From Symbiodinium natans (lineage: Eukaryota > Sar > Dinophyceae > Suessiales > Symbiodiniaceae), in contig CAJNDS010000646.1 of the NCBI GenBank assembly GCA_905221605.1, positions 15,001-79,000 of the forward strand: a DNA stretch of 64,000 nucleotides, given 5' to 3'. This document shows positions 11,401 to 20,146 of the stretch, piece after piece. The stretch's first letter is position 1; each line of letters starts with the position of its first letter. The translations under genes and the position numbers were made by a program. The notes under the pieces are model-generated. The model searched no databases and was not told the origin of the DNA. It was given only the letters and a program-made list of their open reading frames with translations.

Positions 11401-14014
11401 CGGCACATGTTGTGCAGGCTCCTGGTAAAGCTCTGAACTACAGTCCTGATCCTGGAAGGTCCACGGTTGAACCCTGCACGAAACCTTCAACAGGAGGTGG
11501 TGCGCCAGCCCCACAACCGGAAGCCTAAAGCCACCTGCAACTGAGTGAGGCCTCCTGCAATCCAACGGCTATGCACGACTGCAGGGGCCTCCAACTCCAA
11601 ACCCGACCCCTCTGAAGCGGCTTGCTTCCTTTAGGCCAAGATTCGTATGCGAAGGCCGACATCATTCCAAAGTCTGCCTGGGTAGACAGGGCACATGAGC
11701 TTGGCGCAGCGGGCTTGCGCTCTGCTATGACAATCTGTCCTCGGGATCCAGTTCACTTCACCCCATCCGTCAAATATGCGCATTGTATCTTCAATCAACA
11801 GAATAAACGCTTGAATTCGCGATGCAGATCGTTCATGTGGGCATGCGCTTGCCGCCCAATCGCCATCACGCCTGTATTATCGCGATGAGGATTCCACGTG
11901 AGTTATCTAGCTTTCTCAAGATTCTCAAGTGGAATGAACGGACATTGGACGGGGACATTGGTCGTACGGTCTTGCTGGGCTGTACCGGTAATTGTTTGAT
12001 AGTCAACAAAATACTCAAATAATTTCAATGTTTCTGAATGTGTTCGAAAAAAGATGCTTCGATTTTACAATATCCCCAACCAACACAACTGCAGTAGTAC
12101 AATAACTCACTATCATTACAATCTCTCAGTATCATTTGAAACGAGCAACCAAAGTGAAAGATTTGGCTGTTGGCTCCAAACACAACAAGATCAAGATCAA
12201 ACACCAGTTCATCTTCCAGCCCAACAATATTGACCATTCGAAACACGATGGACATCCAGCAGCAAGCCAGGTTGCGATTTTTGTTGCCGATAATCGAAAG
12301 TCGGCTTGCGACAAGCTTTTATTCAACTATCGGACTTTTGCGAACCACGACACGAAAGAACACCACCACGACCACAACTACCACCAGCACCACTAACGCC
12401 GCCACCACCATCACCACCGCCGCGGCAGCAGCAGCAGCAGCAGAGTTTGCGCATATTATTGCTATTTGTTGTTACATTGTTATTTGGGGGCGGTTGTCTA
12501 GCCGGGTCAGGGGTTCGCAAGATCCTTTGTCGACGCGGTGCCAAATTTAGCACGGCTTTGCCGTGGATTGGGAAATCCATCTGACAGATGGGCCATCGAC
12601 CACCTAATGCTCCTCGATAGTCGACCGGATAGTATTCCTCGGTGATCAGACTGCTCGCGCTCTCAATATGTCATGCATCATGGCGCCGCCTCTTGCAAAC
12701 TGGTAGGCAGGCTCTTGGTGGTCTTTGAAGCGGCCATGGCACGCAGTGCGGGGATCCCGGAAGGCAGAACATAGACTCCGTCGCAGAGACACGTTCTACC
12801 GCCATGCAGTTGGAGATGACACCTAGGCCCCACATCAGCGAGGGTCGCGATTCCTAGAAGGAAAACAAAGAATAGAGGCGCACCCCGAGTGCTAAGTAAA
12901 CCGCTTAAGCCCCAGAAACAACAACCCAAGACAAAGCAAAACGGGTACTACAGGAAACGCCTGGACGCAGATCAGTGCAAACTGGAAGCCTGCAGAGCTG
13001 GCAGAGGGAGAGTTTTGTCATGTTGGGGTTGATCCTTGCCGTTATGGAGTTGACCTAGAATCCGGAATGGAAGATGTTCACGATATTCTTTTGGGATCTA
13101 GCAATAGTTGGCAGCGTGTAGAGGCTGCTTCCTGCGACTCCGACTCTCACAAAGTCGGACTACGGCTGGCTCCTAAGCCAAAGAAGCCTGAAGCCCAAAA
13201 AGGCTTGTGGAGCCGGTCGATCTGCATTCCCTTCTCAATCCTTCTCACATACACTTCCTGTCATACTTCGGGAACATGAAAAAAAGGCTCAATGAGCAAT
13301 TCTGCTTGGAGGCTCCCCAGCGCAAAGAGTGCCAAGTACCTGAGCAAACAGCGAAACACCAAGCCCGAGGTTGCCGTTCACACCCCACATTCTTGACATG
13401 CTCTTGGGGGAGATATCTCGAGAACGAGTTCATGGCGGGTAGGTACCTATGGAGCATTTAGGGAAGCTTAGGGAACCTGGGGAGTTTTCGGGAGCATTTA
13501 GGGAACATTAGGGAACGGTGGCTAACTTGTTTTGGACCTTCTTGCCGTCTCCGGAACCGCATTCGTTCTCCCGCTGCCAGCCGCTTCTGCAAGCCGAACT
13601 CGCGCGGGATGAGCAGAATGCCCAGGAGGGCGCTATCTTGCCATGGGTTCAACAACCTTGCAACAAGGCTGGTAAGCTTTGGCATGTCATGCATGGGTCG
13701 CGGCAATGCCAGTGTAGACATGCGGCGGGTTGTACCACAGCACCATCAAACCTGCTCAGAAGCGCATGAAGAGGCTGGCAGTTAGCCTGTGCTATAGTCT
13801 TTGTGCAGCCTTTAGGGGCAGGCCTTGGGGAAACCCGAAGCCCAAAACAATGTAAAACCTTACTTGTGTTTCGAGACAAGTCGCACAAGAAGACCAAGAG
13901 GAAGGTTTCCACGAGTCCGATTAGCCAGGTCCAAGGCTTTTGGAAGAGTACCGCGAGCTGTGCAGCAAAGCATGCCTCAAGAAGATCTGTCTTCGAAACC
14001 TCTTCCCCCTTCAT
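8451..14014 (-). CDS. class 3 lipase, diacylglycerol-lipase-like, multi-exon
   Basis: Lipase class 3 landmarks occur in the right order across minus-strand exons. The oxyanion region TAVFAVRGTTDFFDALQDMD is at 11016-10880. A segment ending RVVIT is at about 10830-10740. The nucleophile elbow (G)HSLGGGIAKLVAAE is at 10127-10057. EMTAVAFAAPGLLSTSK is at about 9775-9682. The acidic-residue region RHDIVSRIDHNTGAT is at 8761-8678, and CHSIYATLCAFYNKCGS is at 8597-8490. Upstream exons at 14014-13868, about 13708-13553, 13000-12890 and 12853-12690 carry hydrophobic spans such as WLIGLVETFLLVFLCDL and FALICVQAFPVVPVLLCLG. Exons at about 11500-11330 include NEYFPGWRVAYD. Known enzymes of this layout release monoacylglycerol from membrane diacylglycerol. 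The Gly before HSLGG is split between exons. The catalytic His was not assigned. The 5' limit is uncertain, because membrane exons at 25.7-28.5 kb may belong to the same gene. Confidence 0.66.
10031..10054. repeat. 24-base poly-C tract at a lipase intron start
   Basis: On the coding (minus) strand the tract is a G run that begins right after the exon end at 10057, as GCGGGG. This makes a GC donor followed by homopolymer G. Confidence 0.85.
11890..12690. other. lipase gene intron with CAN-type low complexity
   Basis: No protein-like frame was found on either strand. Positions 12358-12450 are a decayed ACC/CAC/CAG trinucleotide tract, including a (CAG)n stretch near 12427-12442. The short Thr- or His-rich translations here follow from the repeat. 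Confidence 0.6.
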
Positions 14015-14215
14015 GTGTGTATGCTTCGTTACGTCATCGGTGGTAAGGTTTCATCTCTCACGAGCAAATCCTTACCATGGCCTACCATGGCGGCCACTGG
14101 CTAGACGTTGTGTGGCTTTTTGGCCATTCTTCGCGTGGGGCGGGGTGCATAACCCTTACAAGCAAGGCCTCTTTACTTGCCGCTCTGGCCGTCGGTCTCC
14201 TGGCAGGTCTTGATC

Positions 14216-14440
14216 CTTCTTCTTCTTCTTTTTCTTCTTCTTCTTCTTCGGGGCTTGAAGGGTGCAGGCACGCACCCCTCGCGCACAAGGCGCGCCCATT
14301 CCATAGTCCAGTCAGCGTGAGACATGTACGAGTACCCCCGTGATGAATCTGCGCGTTCACAGACTCTCTTCTTCTTCTTCTTCTGCAGGGCATGGGGGGG
14401 CCCGAGAGACCCCTCGCGCCTAGGCGCGCCCAGGTTCACT
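14216..14440. repeat. duplicated (CTT)n tail plus CGCGC-rich segment
   Basis: Two stretches share one layout: (CTT)n at 14216-14249 and at 14368-14384. Each is followed within about 40 bases by ACCCCTCGCGC, a few bases, then GGCGCGCCCA. They read as two copies of a LINE 3' tail about 150 bases apart. Confidence 0.6.
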
Positions 14441-14801
14441 GTCACTGTGAAACTGCAGCTCTTCCCCCGGGGTACTGTTCCGCCCGTTTTGTCTGTCTCC
14501 CATACCTTCCCAAAAACAACCCCCACACAAGCTGTATTCCTTGACTAAAGATCGTTCTATTCGGGCTCTGTGCTCCCCTGTTGGGATCTTCTTCCCCCAG
14601 TAGGTCGAGGTGAAAACTGGCTGCTCCGACGGAAAGGCTCGCTCCCTTGCATGCCCACAAACTCTGAGTGCCCCCTTATCCCTGAGCCTGATGTCGAGCA
14701 CTTGACTGCTGGCTATTACACATTCCGAGCCTGAGGTTCTCTTTCCCCCTTACCTCCCCGAACCTTGACTGCAAAGGTACTAACGGGCTTCCCTCCCCCT
14801 A

Positions 14802-16807
14802 TCAGGCCTTCATGTGTGCAGAAAGTTCTGTACACTTCTTTTCTTTCCGACTCAGAAGGTCTCGTTGTTGGATGTCAGACTGTCTCCCTCCATCTGGTGG
14901 TTGACTTCGATCTTCTACCCCTCTCGGCCATGCTGTCCCGCTTCCTCTTCTTCTTCTCCTGTTCCACCTCCTTGTTCTTCTTCCTGTGTCTGGTCCTGTA
15001 CTGTTTCCGCCTCCGTCTTTTCCTTGGATTCCCCCGAGGTCTCTCGGCCTTCTTGGCTGTCTTCCACCACTTGGATGGCCTCGTCTTGTCCCCACCATGC
15101 GGCAATCCACCGGTCGATGGCCTGTATGGCTGCTCTGATTTCCCCCGCTGCCGGCTGCTCCATGAAGTCCAGTACGTGCCTCAGCCTCGTCCTCGCTTCT
15201 TGTAGATCCCCCACCCCGGTTGCTTGACTGGTTCTGGAGGGGGCTTCTTCTGCCCCCCCGTGTAGCGCTATGACATCTGCTGGGTGTACGGGCTCTTCCC
15301 CTGGTAGTGGGTCTTCTCCCTCCGTGTCGTTGTAGGCTTCCCCACACGTATTGCCTCGTACTCGGACTTGCCATAGCAGCTGCCTGTAGTGCGCCTTGTC
15401 TATGCCCTCTTCGACCATGTCCATGAGGTCCGCGAGCATTTCCATGGCTTCAAAGCAGGCCTGTTTTCCCCTCCTTCTGTCCTCTTCTCTGCACTGGTCG
15501 TCTTCTTCCAATCTCCGGAGCGCCGTTTGGAACAGCGCTAGCAGCACTCCCAAATCTTCTCGCATTTCTTCCTTCGTTGGCTGTGGCTGTCCCGGCACCG
15601 GGTTTGCGAGCATGTCCCCTATACGCTTCGCCTCTTCCAATTCTGGATTGGTCCTCCTTGGTTTTTTCTGGGGGGGCTGCGCTCCCCCGGCTCTCGCCTC
15701 GGCCTTTGGTCTTGTTGAGCTGCTGGCTGTTTCTCCGCTTGACCCCGTCGCTGGTTCGGGGTTTCTCCATGGCGCCGAGGCTATCGCATCTGCCACTGTT
15801 GTTGACGACGCGCTTCTTCCTTCTTCTTCTCTCTCCTCTTCTTGTTTCTTTTGGAAGTAGTCCGTGATGACCCCTTGCAGCCATTCTGTCTGTTCTGCCT
15901 CCTCTTCTTCGTCTTGTTCTTCTTTCCATCTGGTCAGGGCTTCTTCCGACCGCTCCTCTTCGTCTTCTTCCATGGTGTCTTCTTGTGTTTGCCCCTGCTC
16001 CGGGTTGGCTGGTCCGGTCGGTGTCGGTGGCAGTTGCTGGGTGTCATATCCTAGCCCCTGCAGGCTGGCGTGTAGATGCGCTGCTAATTCCCCCTGTTCT
16101 AGTGTGTCGAGCTGGCTGATGGCTGCCTGGATGTGCGCCGCTGCTTGTTCGATCTCACGCCTGGTGGGTGTGTGTAGCCTCCCACCGCTGTGCCCCTGCC
16201 GTAGGGGTCGCGAGATCTGCCACAGTGCCGAGTTGTCCGGATCTTCCTCCGGTGGCGGGTATTGTCCATCCTGGCTGCTGTCGCTCTCCTCCTCTGTGTC
16301 GCTGTTGTGTGGCGGTTGTGGTGGCGGTCTCTTGTTGTTTGGTGGTTGCTTCACCGGCGGTGGGGTCTTCCCCTGCACTTGGTGTGCCTTGGTCGGTGGG
16401 TTGGATTTTTGCTGCGCGTGCTGTTGTTGCCCTCCTCCATCCCCTGCTTTGCTTGTTTGCTTGGGACCCGTGGCCTTCGGCGGCGGTTTGGCCATGGGTT
16501 GCTGGGTCTTCGGGGGCGGTTGGATCGGCATGTGGCTCTGCGGTGGCGCGCTCCCTTTTGGCTTGGCCCCCTCAGGTGTCGCCCCTTTCTGCACTGTCTG
16601 TCCTCTTCCTGGGGTCGCGGGCGTCCTCTGCGTGGGCTTTGCTTGCCCCGTTGCGGGGGTTTCTGGCTTGAGGTCTGGTGCGCTTCCGTCCCTCAAGGTG
16701 AGGGCTCCTCCGGGCCGTACTTGTCTGCACGGTCCCTTTCTGCCATGGCTGCTTGCCCTGCTTTGCTCGCATCGCTGGGTTTGGGTCCTGTGATTCTGAA
16801 TCTCCAC
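14802..16807 (-). CDS. acidic, Pro/Gln-rich ORF of the LINE region
   Basis: A frame of about 630 codons (16807-14915, ending TAG) overlaps a second frame (15374-14802). The first part is rich in Pro, Gln, Lys and Thr. The middle has long Glu/Asp runs, and there are Glu/Gln-rich helical stretches such as EEMREDLGVLLALFQTALRR. No ATG lies near the 5' end, and the frame meets the preceding ORF by overlap, so frameshifting, splicing or decay must be invoked. No catalytic motif or known family is recognised. It may be a structural or RNA-binding accessory protein of the element, but that is a guess. Confidence 0.4.
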
Positions 16808-17202
16808 TGGTGTGGGGTGGGTGTTTGCGTCATCTCAATGGCTGTGTGAGGCGCCAGTGGCACAGTTGGGGGGCGGAACGTGCTGGGTGCTGCTGCTTGT
16901 GGGTTAGTTGTTGCTTGTGTTGGCCACGGTCTGGCGACTGGCTGCGGGTGTTCCCCCCCCTCGGTGTGTGGCATCGTTGTCTGTGCGGGCGCTGGCCCTC
17001 CCCCTTGGTTGGTGCCACTGCTGCTGCTGCTGCTGCTGCCTTCTCTCTGCCGGTCCTGCGTTTGTTGACTTCTCCCTTCTTTGTGCTTGTTGAGGAGTTC
17101 TGCGAAGGAGGGCTGTTCCCTCAGCTTCCGGGCCATATTTTCCTGATGCCTTCTCCATTGCTGGTTCACCGATGGCTGAAGGTGGTACTCTGGGTCATCC
17201 AC
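16693..17202 (-). CDS. small Gln/Pro-rich ORF, overlaps its neighbours
   Basis: An ORF of 169 codons starts MDDPEYHLQPSVNQQWRRHQ and carries a poly-Ser run from (GCA)n. Its ATG overlaps the stop codon of the preceding frame in the sequence ATGGATGA, an arrangement compatible with termination-reinitiation. Its 3' end overlaps the next frame by about 115 bases. The function is unknown. Confidence 0.35.
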   Translation of the reverse strand: MDDPEYHLQPSVNQQWRRHQENMARKLREQPSFAELLNKHKEGRSQQTQDRQREGSSSSSSSGTNQGGGPAPAQTTMPHTEGGEHPQPVARPWPTQATTNPQAAAPSTFRPPTVPLAPHTAIEMTQTPTPHQWRFRITGPKPSDASKAGQAAMAERDRADKYGPEEPSP

Positions 17203-17868
17203 TGGTGGCGGCGGGATGTATACCCCTGCGCGTTGGAGCTCGCGTTTCCTGCGCAGTTTTTTCTTGTTTGTTGCGTGTGCGTGTGTCCCCCGCTCCTGGG
17301 TGGTGGTAGTGCTGTTCTTGCCTGCTTTCCCCGTTACTCAGTGGCGAGGTGTCATCCTTGGCTTGCGTGCTGTCGTCGTCGGTGTTTGGGTTCTGGTCCC
17401 CCGTCGGCAACGGTGAGGTGTCGCTGGTTTGTGGCTCTGCGCCCCCTGGTTGTTGGTTGGCTGCCTCTTCCGTCACCGTGGGTTCTTCTCCCATTCTCTG
17501 CGCCGCTTGCTGGTAGGCTAGGATCAGCTGGTATTGTTCCCACTGGTCATACACTGTGGGATGGGTCGCCCAGTTCGGGTGGCTGGGATGTGGCGGAGGT
17601 CGGTAGAATCCCACCATTTTGAGGACGTCTCTGATCTGCTGCCTTTGGTGTCGCTCGATCCGGTACTGTTCCGCGTCCCACTCATCTTCATCCTCTTCCG
17701 TCGGCGCCGCTGCTGGTACTTCTCCTTGTGTCTGCTGCTCTGTTGCCAGGGCTTGCCCGGGTCCCTTCTCGTTGGTCTTCGTCTTCCTCTGGGATGGGGG
17801 CTCTGGTTTCTCTCGCTTTTCCTCTGTTCCCCGAGAACGCCTGGCCCCTTGCGGTGGGCAGAGGCGGT
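17195..17868 (-). CDS. Glu/Gln-rich ORF fragment in the LINE region
   Basis: The frame is open from just after a TGA near 17870 to TGA at 17195, with the first ATG at 17617. It contains a charged helical segment (DEWDAEQYRIERHQRQQIRD) and a Pro-rich stretch before WATHPTVYDQWEQY, so protein-like sequence begins upstream of the first ATG. This suggests a lost start, a spliced start, or translation continuing from the upstream frame. The function is unknown. Confidence 0.35.
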
Positions 17869-17999
17869 ATCACCCCCATGGCCCTCGCTTCAACCCTCAA
17901 CGCTCTTCCCAACCGGTCGGCCAGAATGGCAAGTTGCCGGAAGGAAGTGTCGTCTAGCTATAATTCCGGAGGACTCCCATATTGCGTGCTTTTGCGGAG

Positions 18000-20057
18000 T
18001 CATGGTGTTGATGTGCGGAAATCCCTGGGGGGGTACGTGTGTGAGGGCCACCCCTTCCGGTCGTAGGCATTCCCACTCGTGGGGTGGGGCAAGGGGGTGT
18101 GGGGCTGCCTGGTTGGGCGGTAAGTGTCTTCCCAGGCTACCCACGAGCCTGTGCCCTGGTCGGCTGCGGTTGTTTGCCCCGTCGGCTGTTGCTGGGCTTG
18201 TGCCTCGATGGACTGCCTTGCCGCGTAGAGCAAGTAGATGATGTACTGGTAGTCCCTCAATGGCAGGGCGTTGACTCTGACTCCGAAGACTCCCTGAATG
18301 TTGGTGCCCGGGACCACTGTGAGGTCTGCCCGTTCCATCCTTTGTCTGTTCCACCTGTTGGTGTTTTGCGTCTGGGGCTGACTTGGCTGTTGGCACTGGT
18401 ATGGTGGTTGGTAAGGTTGTGGGTTCCCCACCAGTCCTTGTTGCTGGGGGCCTTCTTCACTCGTGGGGTGCGTTGGTTGCTGCTCTTCCTCCTGGGCTGG
18501 CTGTTGTTGGGTTGCAGCTGGTACTCCCACGGTCAGGGCTTGTTCCACCCATGCTGGAAGCCCCAGCCTTGTCCCCCTTAGAGGCGGTTGTGCCTCCGGG
18601 GCGGTCCCGCCTTCCTTTGCTTGTGGCTTTTGGGTGAGTGTAGCTTCCTCCTCCTCTTCTTCTTTGTCCTCCTTTCCTGCTTTCCCCTCGTTCTGGTAGG
18701 CGGAGTGGTAGTCGACGTAGAGGTCGCTGTGGTGCTTCCCTTCTCTTTCTGCTTGCTCTTTTCCCTCGGTCTGGTTGCCGCTCTCCGCTTGGTCGCCGTC
18801 CTTACCGGCTTCCTTGCTTGTTTTCCCTTCCGTATTGTAGGCGCCTGCTTCGGCCTTGTGGTCTTCGAAGCTGCCCTTCTTCCCGTGCTCGTCCATGTAG
18901 TCGGCGTGGTTGGTGTGTTGGTCGTTGTCGTGCTTTCCTTCCCTCTTCCCCTGGTCCTCGTCGGCGTCGAGCTGGTCCTCGTTCTGGTAGGCGGAGTGGT
19001 AGTCGGTGTAGAGGTCGCTGTGGTACTTCCCTTCTCCTTCTGCTTGCTTTTTTCCCTCGGTCTGGTTGTCGCTCTCCGCTTTTTCGCCGTCCTTACTGGC
19101 TTCCTTTCTTGTTTTCCCTTTTGTCTGGTAGGTGTCGGCTTCAGCCTGGTACTTGTGGTTGCCGAAACTGCCCTTCTTCCCTTGCTCGTCCAGGTAGTCG
19201 GCGTAGGTGGTGTAGTGGTCGCTGTGGCGCTTTCCTTCCCTCTTCCCCTGGTCCTTGTCGGCGTCGAACTGGTCCTGGTAGTTCACGTAGCTGCCCTCGT
19301 TCTGGTATTCGGCGATCGGGTAGAGCGGGTAGTCGGCGTAGTCGGTGTAGATGTCGTGGTAGCTCTTCCCTTCCCCTTTTTTCCCTTTCTCCTGGTCCTC
19401 GTTGAAGTCGAGCTGGTCGAGGTAGGTCTCGTATTTTCCCTCGTTCCGGTGTTCGGCGAACTGGTAGGCGACGATGAGGTCGTTGTGCTCGGTCTCCTCG
19501 TTGCTCTCTCGCGTGCCTTCTGTTGTTGGTTCCCCTTCTTCATGGGCCGCGTCTTTTCCCCGTAGGTTTTTGTAGCCCGCGAGGCGGCGCTTGTCCTTGA
19601 CCTGGTCCCCGACGAAGTAGTGGTCCGTGTAGAGCTCGCCGTCGGGGTCGGGGTCCTTTTCGTTCTTGCTTTTCTCTCGGGTTCCCCCTTCTTGCATGTA
19701 GTCGGTGTAGACTCCCTCGTAGGCGGCGTGGGGGCTGTATTGCTCCTTCTGGTAGTCGGTGAAGAGGCTTTGGTGTTCTACCCCGCTTTCCTGGTAGACG
19801 AGGTGCTCCAAATTGTCCTGTCGTTGGCCTCGTTCCTTCTTCTCGTACCCTTTGAGGTTGTCTTGGGCGATGGCTGCTCCCACGTGTCGCCCCCACAGAG
19901 CCCACAGTCCCCATATCCAGATAGCTGCACCAGCCATTGGCGCGCAGTCTGGCTTTTGCTCGAATTGTCGCGAAAAACTTCTCTGAAGCTGAGCGGCTGT
20001 GTGGTGTGCACTGCTTCTTTTCCCCTGCAAGACGAAAGAAACAAAAACATGTCGCAC
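18000..20057 (-). CDS. secretory-type Tyr/Asp repeat protein in the LINE region
   Basis: The frame is 685 codons. The ATG at 19937 begins a signal-peptide-like segment (MAGAAIWIWGLWALWGRHVG), and sequence just upstream (TTTCGTCTTGCAG) looks like a splice or trans-splice acceptor. A highly charged region of about 400 residues follows, with recurrent Tyr-x-Asp-Tyr motifs (SLFTDYQ, GVYTDYM, DIYTDYADY, DLYTDYHSAYQNE). About two copies of a ~108-residue unit contain GKREGK, GKKGSF and KAESDNQTEGK. The C-terminus is Gln/Pro-rich. The TGA at 18000 overlaps an ATG (ATGA). No family is recognised. It follows LINE ORF2 by 90 bases on the same strand, so it is either an unusual third LINE ORF or a captured host gene. 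Confidence 0.45.
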   Translation of the reverse strand: MRHVFVSFVLQGKRSSAHHTAAQLQRSFSRQFEQKPDCAPMAGAAIWIWGLWALWGRHVGAAIAQDNLKGYEKKERGQRQDNLEHLVYQESGVEHQSLFTDYQKEQYSPHAAYEGVYTDYMQEGGTREKSKNEKDPDPDGELYTDHYFVGDQVKDKRRLAGYKNLRGKDAAHEEGEPTTEGTRESNEETEHNDLIVAYQFAEHRNEGKYETYLDQLDFNEDQEKGKKGEGKSYHDIYTDYADYPLYPIAEYQNEGSYVNYQDQFDADKDQGKREGKRHSDHYTTYADYLDEQGKKGSFGNHKYQAEADTYQTKGKTRKEASKDGEKAESDNQTEGKKQAEGEGKYHSDLYTDYHSAYQNEDQLDADEDQGKREGKHDNDQHTNHADYMDEHGKKGSFEDHKAEAGAYNTEGKTSKEAGKDGDQAESGNQTEGKEQAEREGKHHSDLYVDYHSAYQNEGKAGKEDKEEEEEEATLTQKPQAKEGGTAPEAQPPLRGTRLGLPAWVEQALTVGVPAATQQQPAQEEEQQPTHPTSEEGPQQQGLVGNPQPYQPPYQCQQPSQPQTQNTNRWNRQRMERADLTVVPGTNIQGVFGVRVNALPLRDYQYIIYLLYAARQSIEAQAQQQPTGQTTAADQGTGSWVAWEDTYRPTRQPHTPLPHPTSGNAYDRKGWPSHTYPPRDFRTSTP

Positions 20058-20146
20058 TGGCTAGGCTAGCTGAAGTACAAACATCCTCGTGCTGCAGCGC
20101 TGCTGTCGGGGCACAGTTCCCCCGGAACTGGTCAGGCTGGTAGCTT

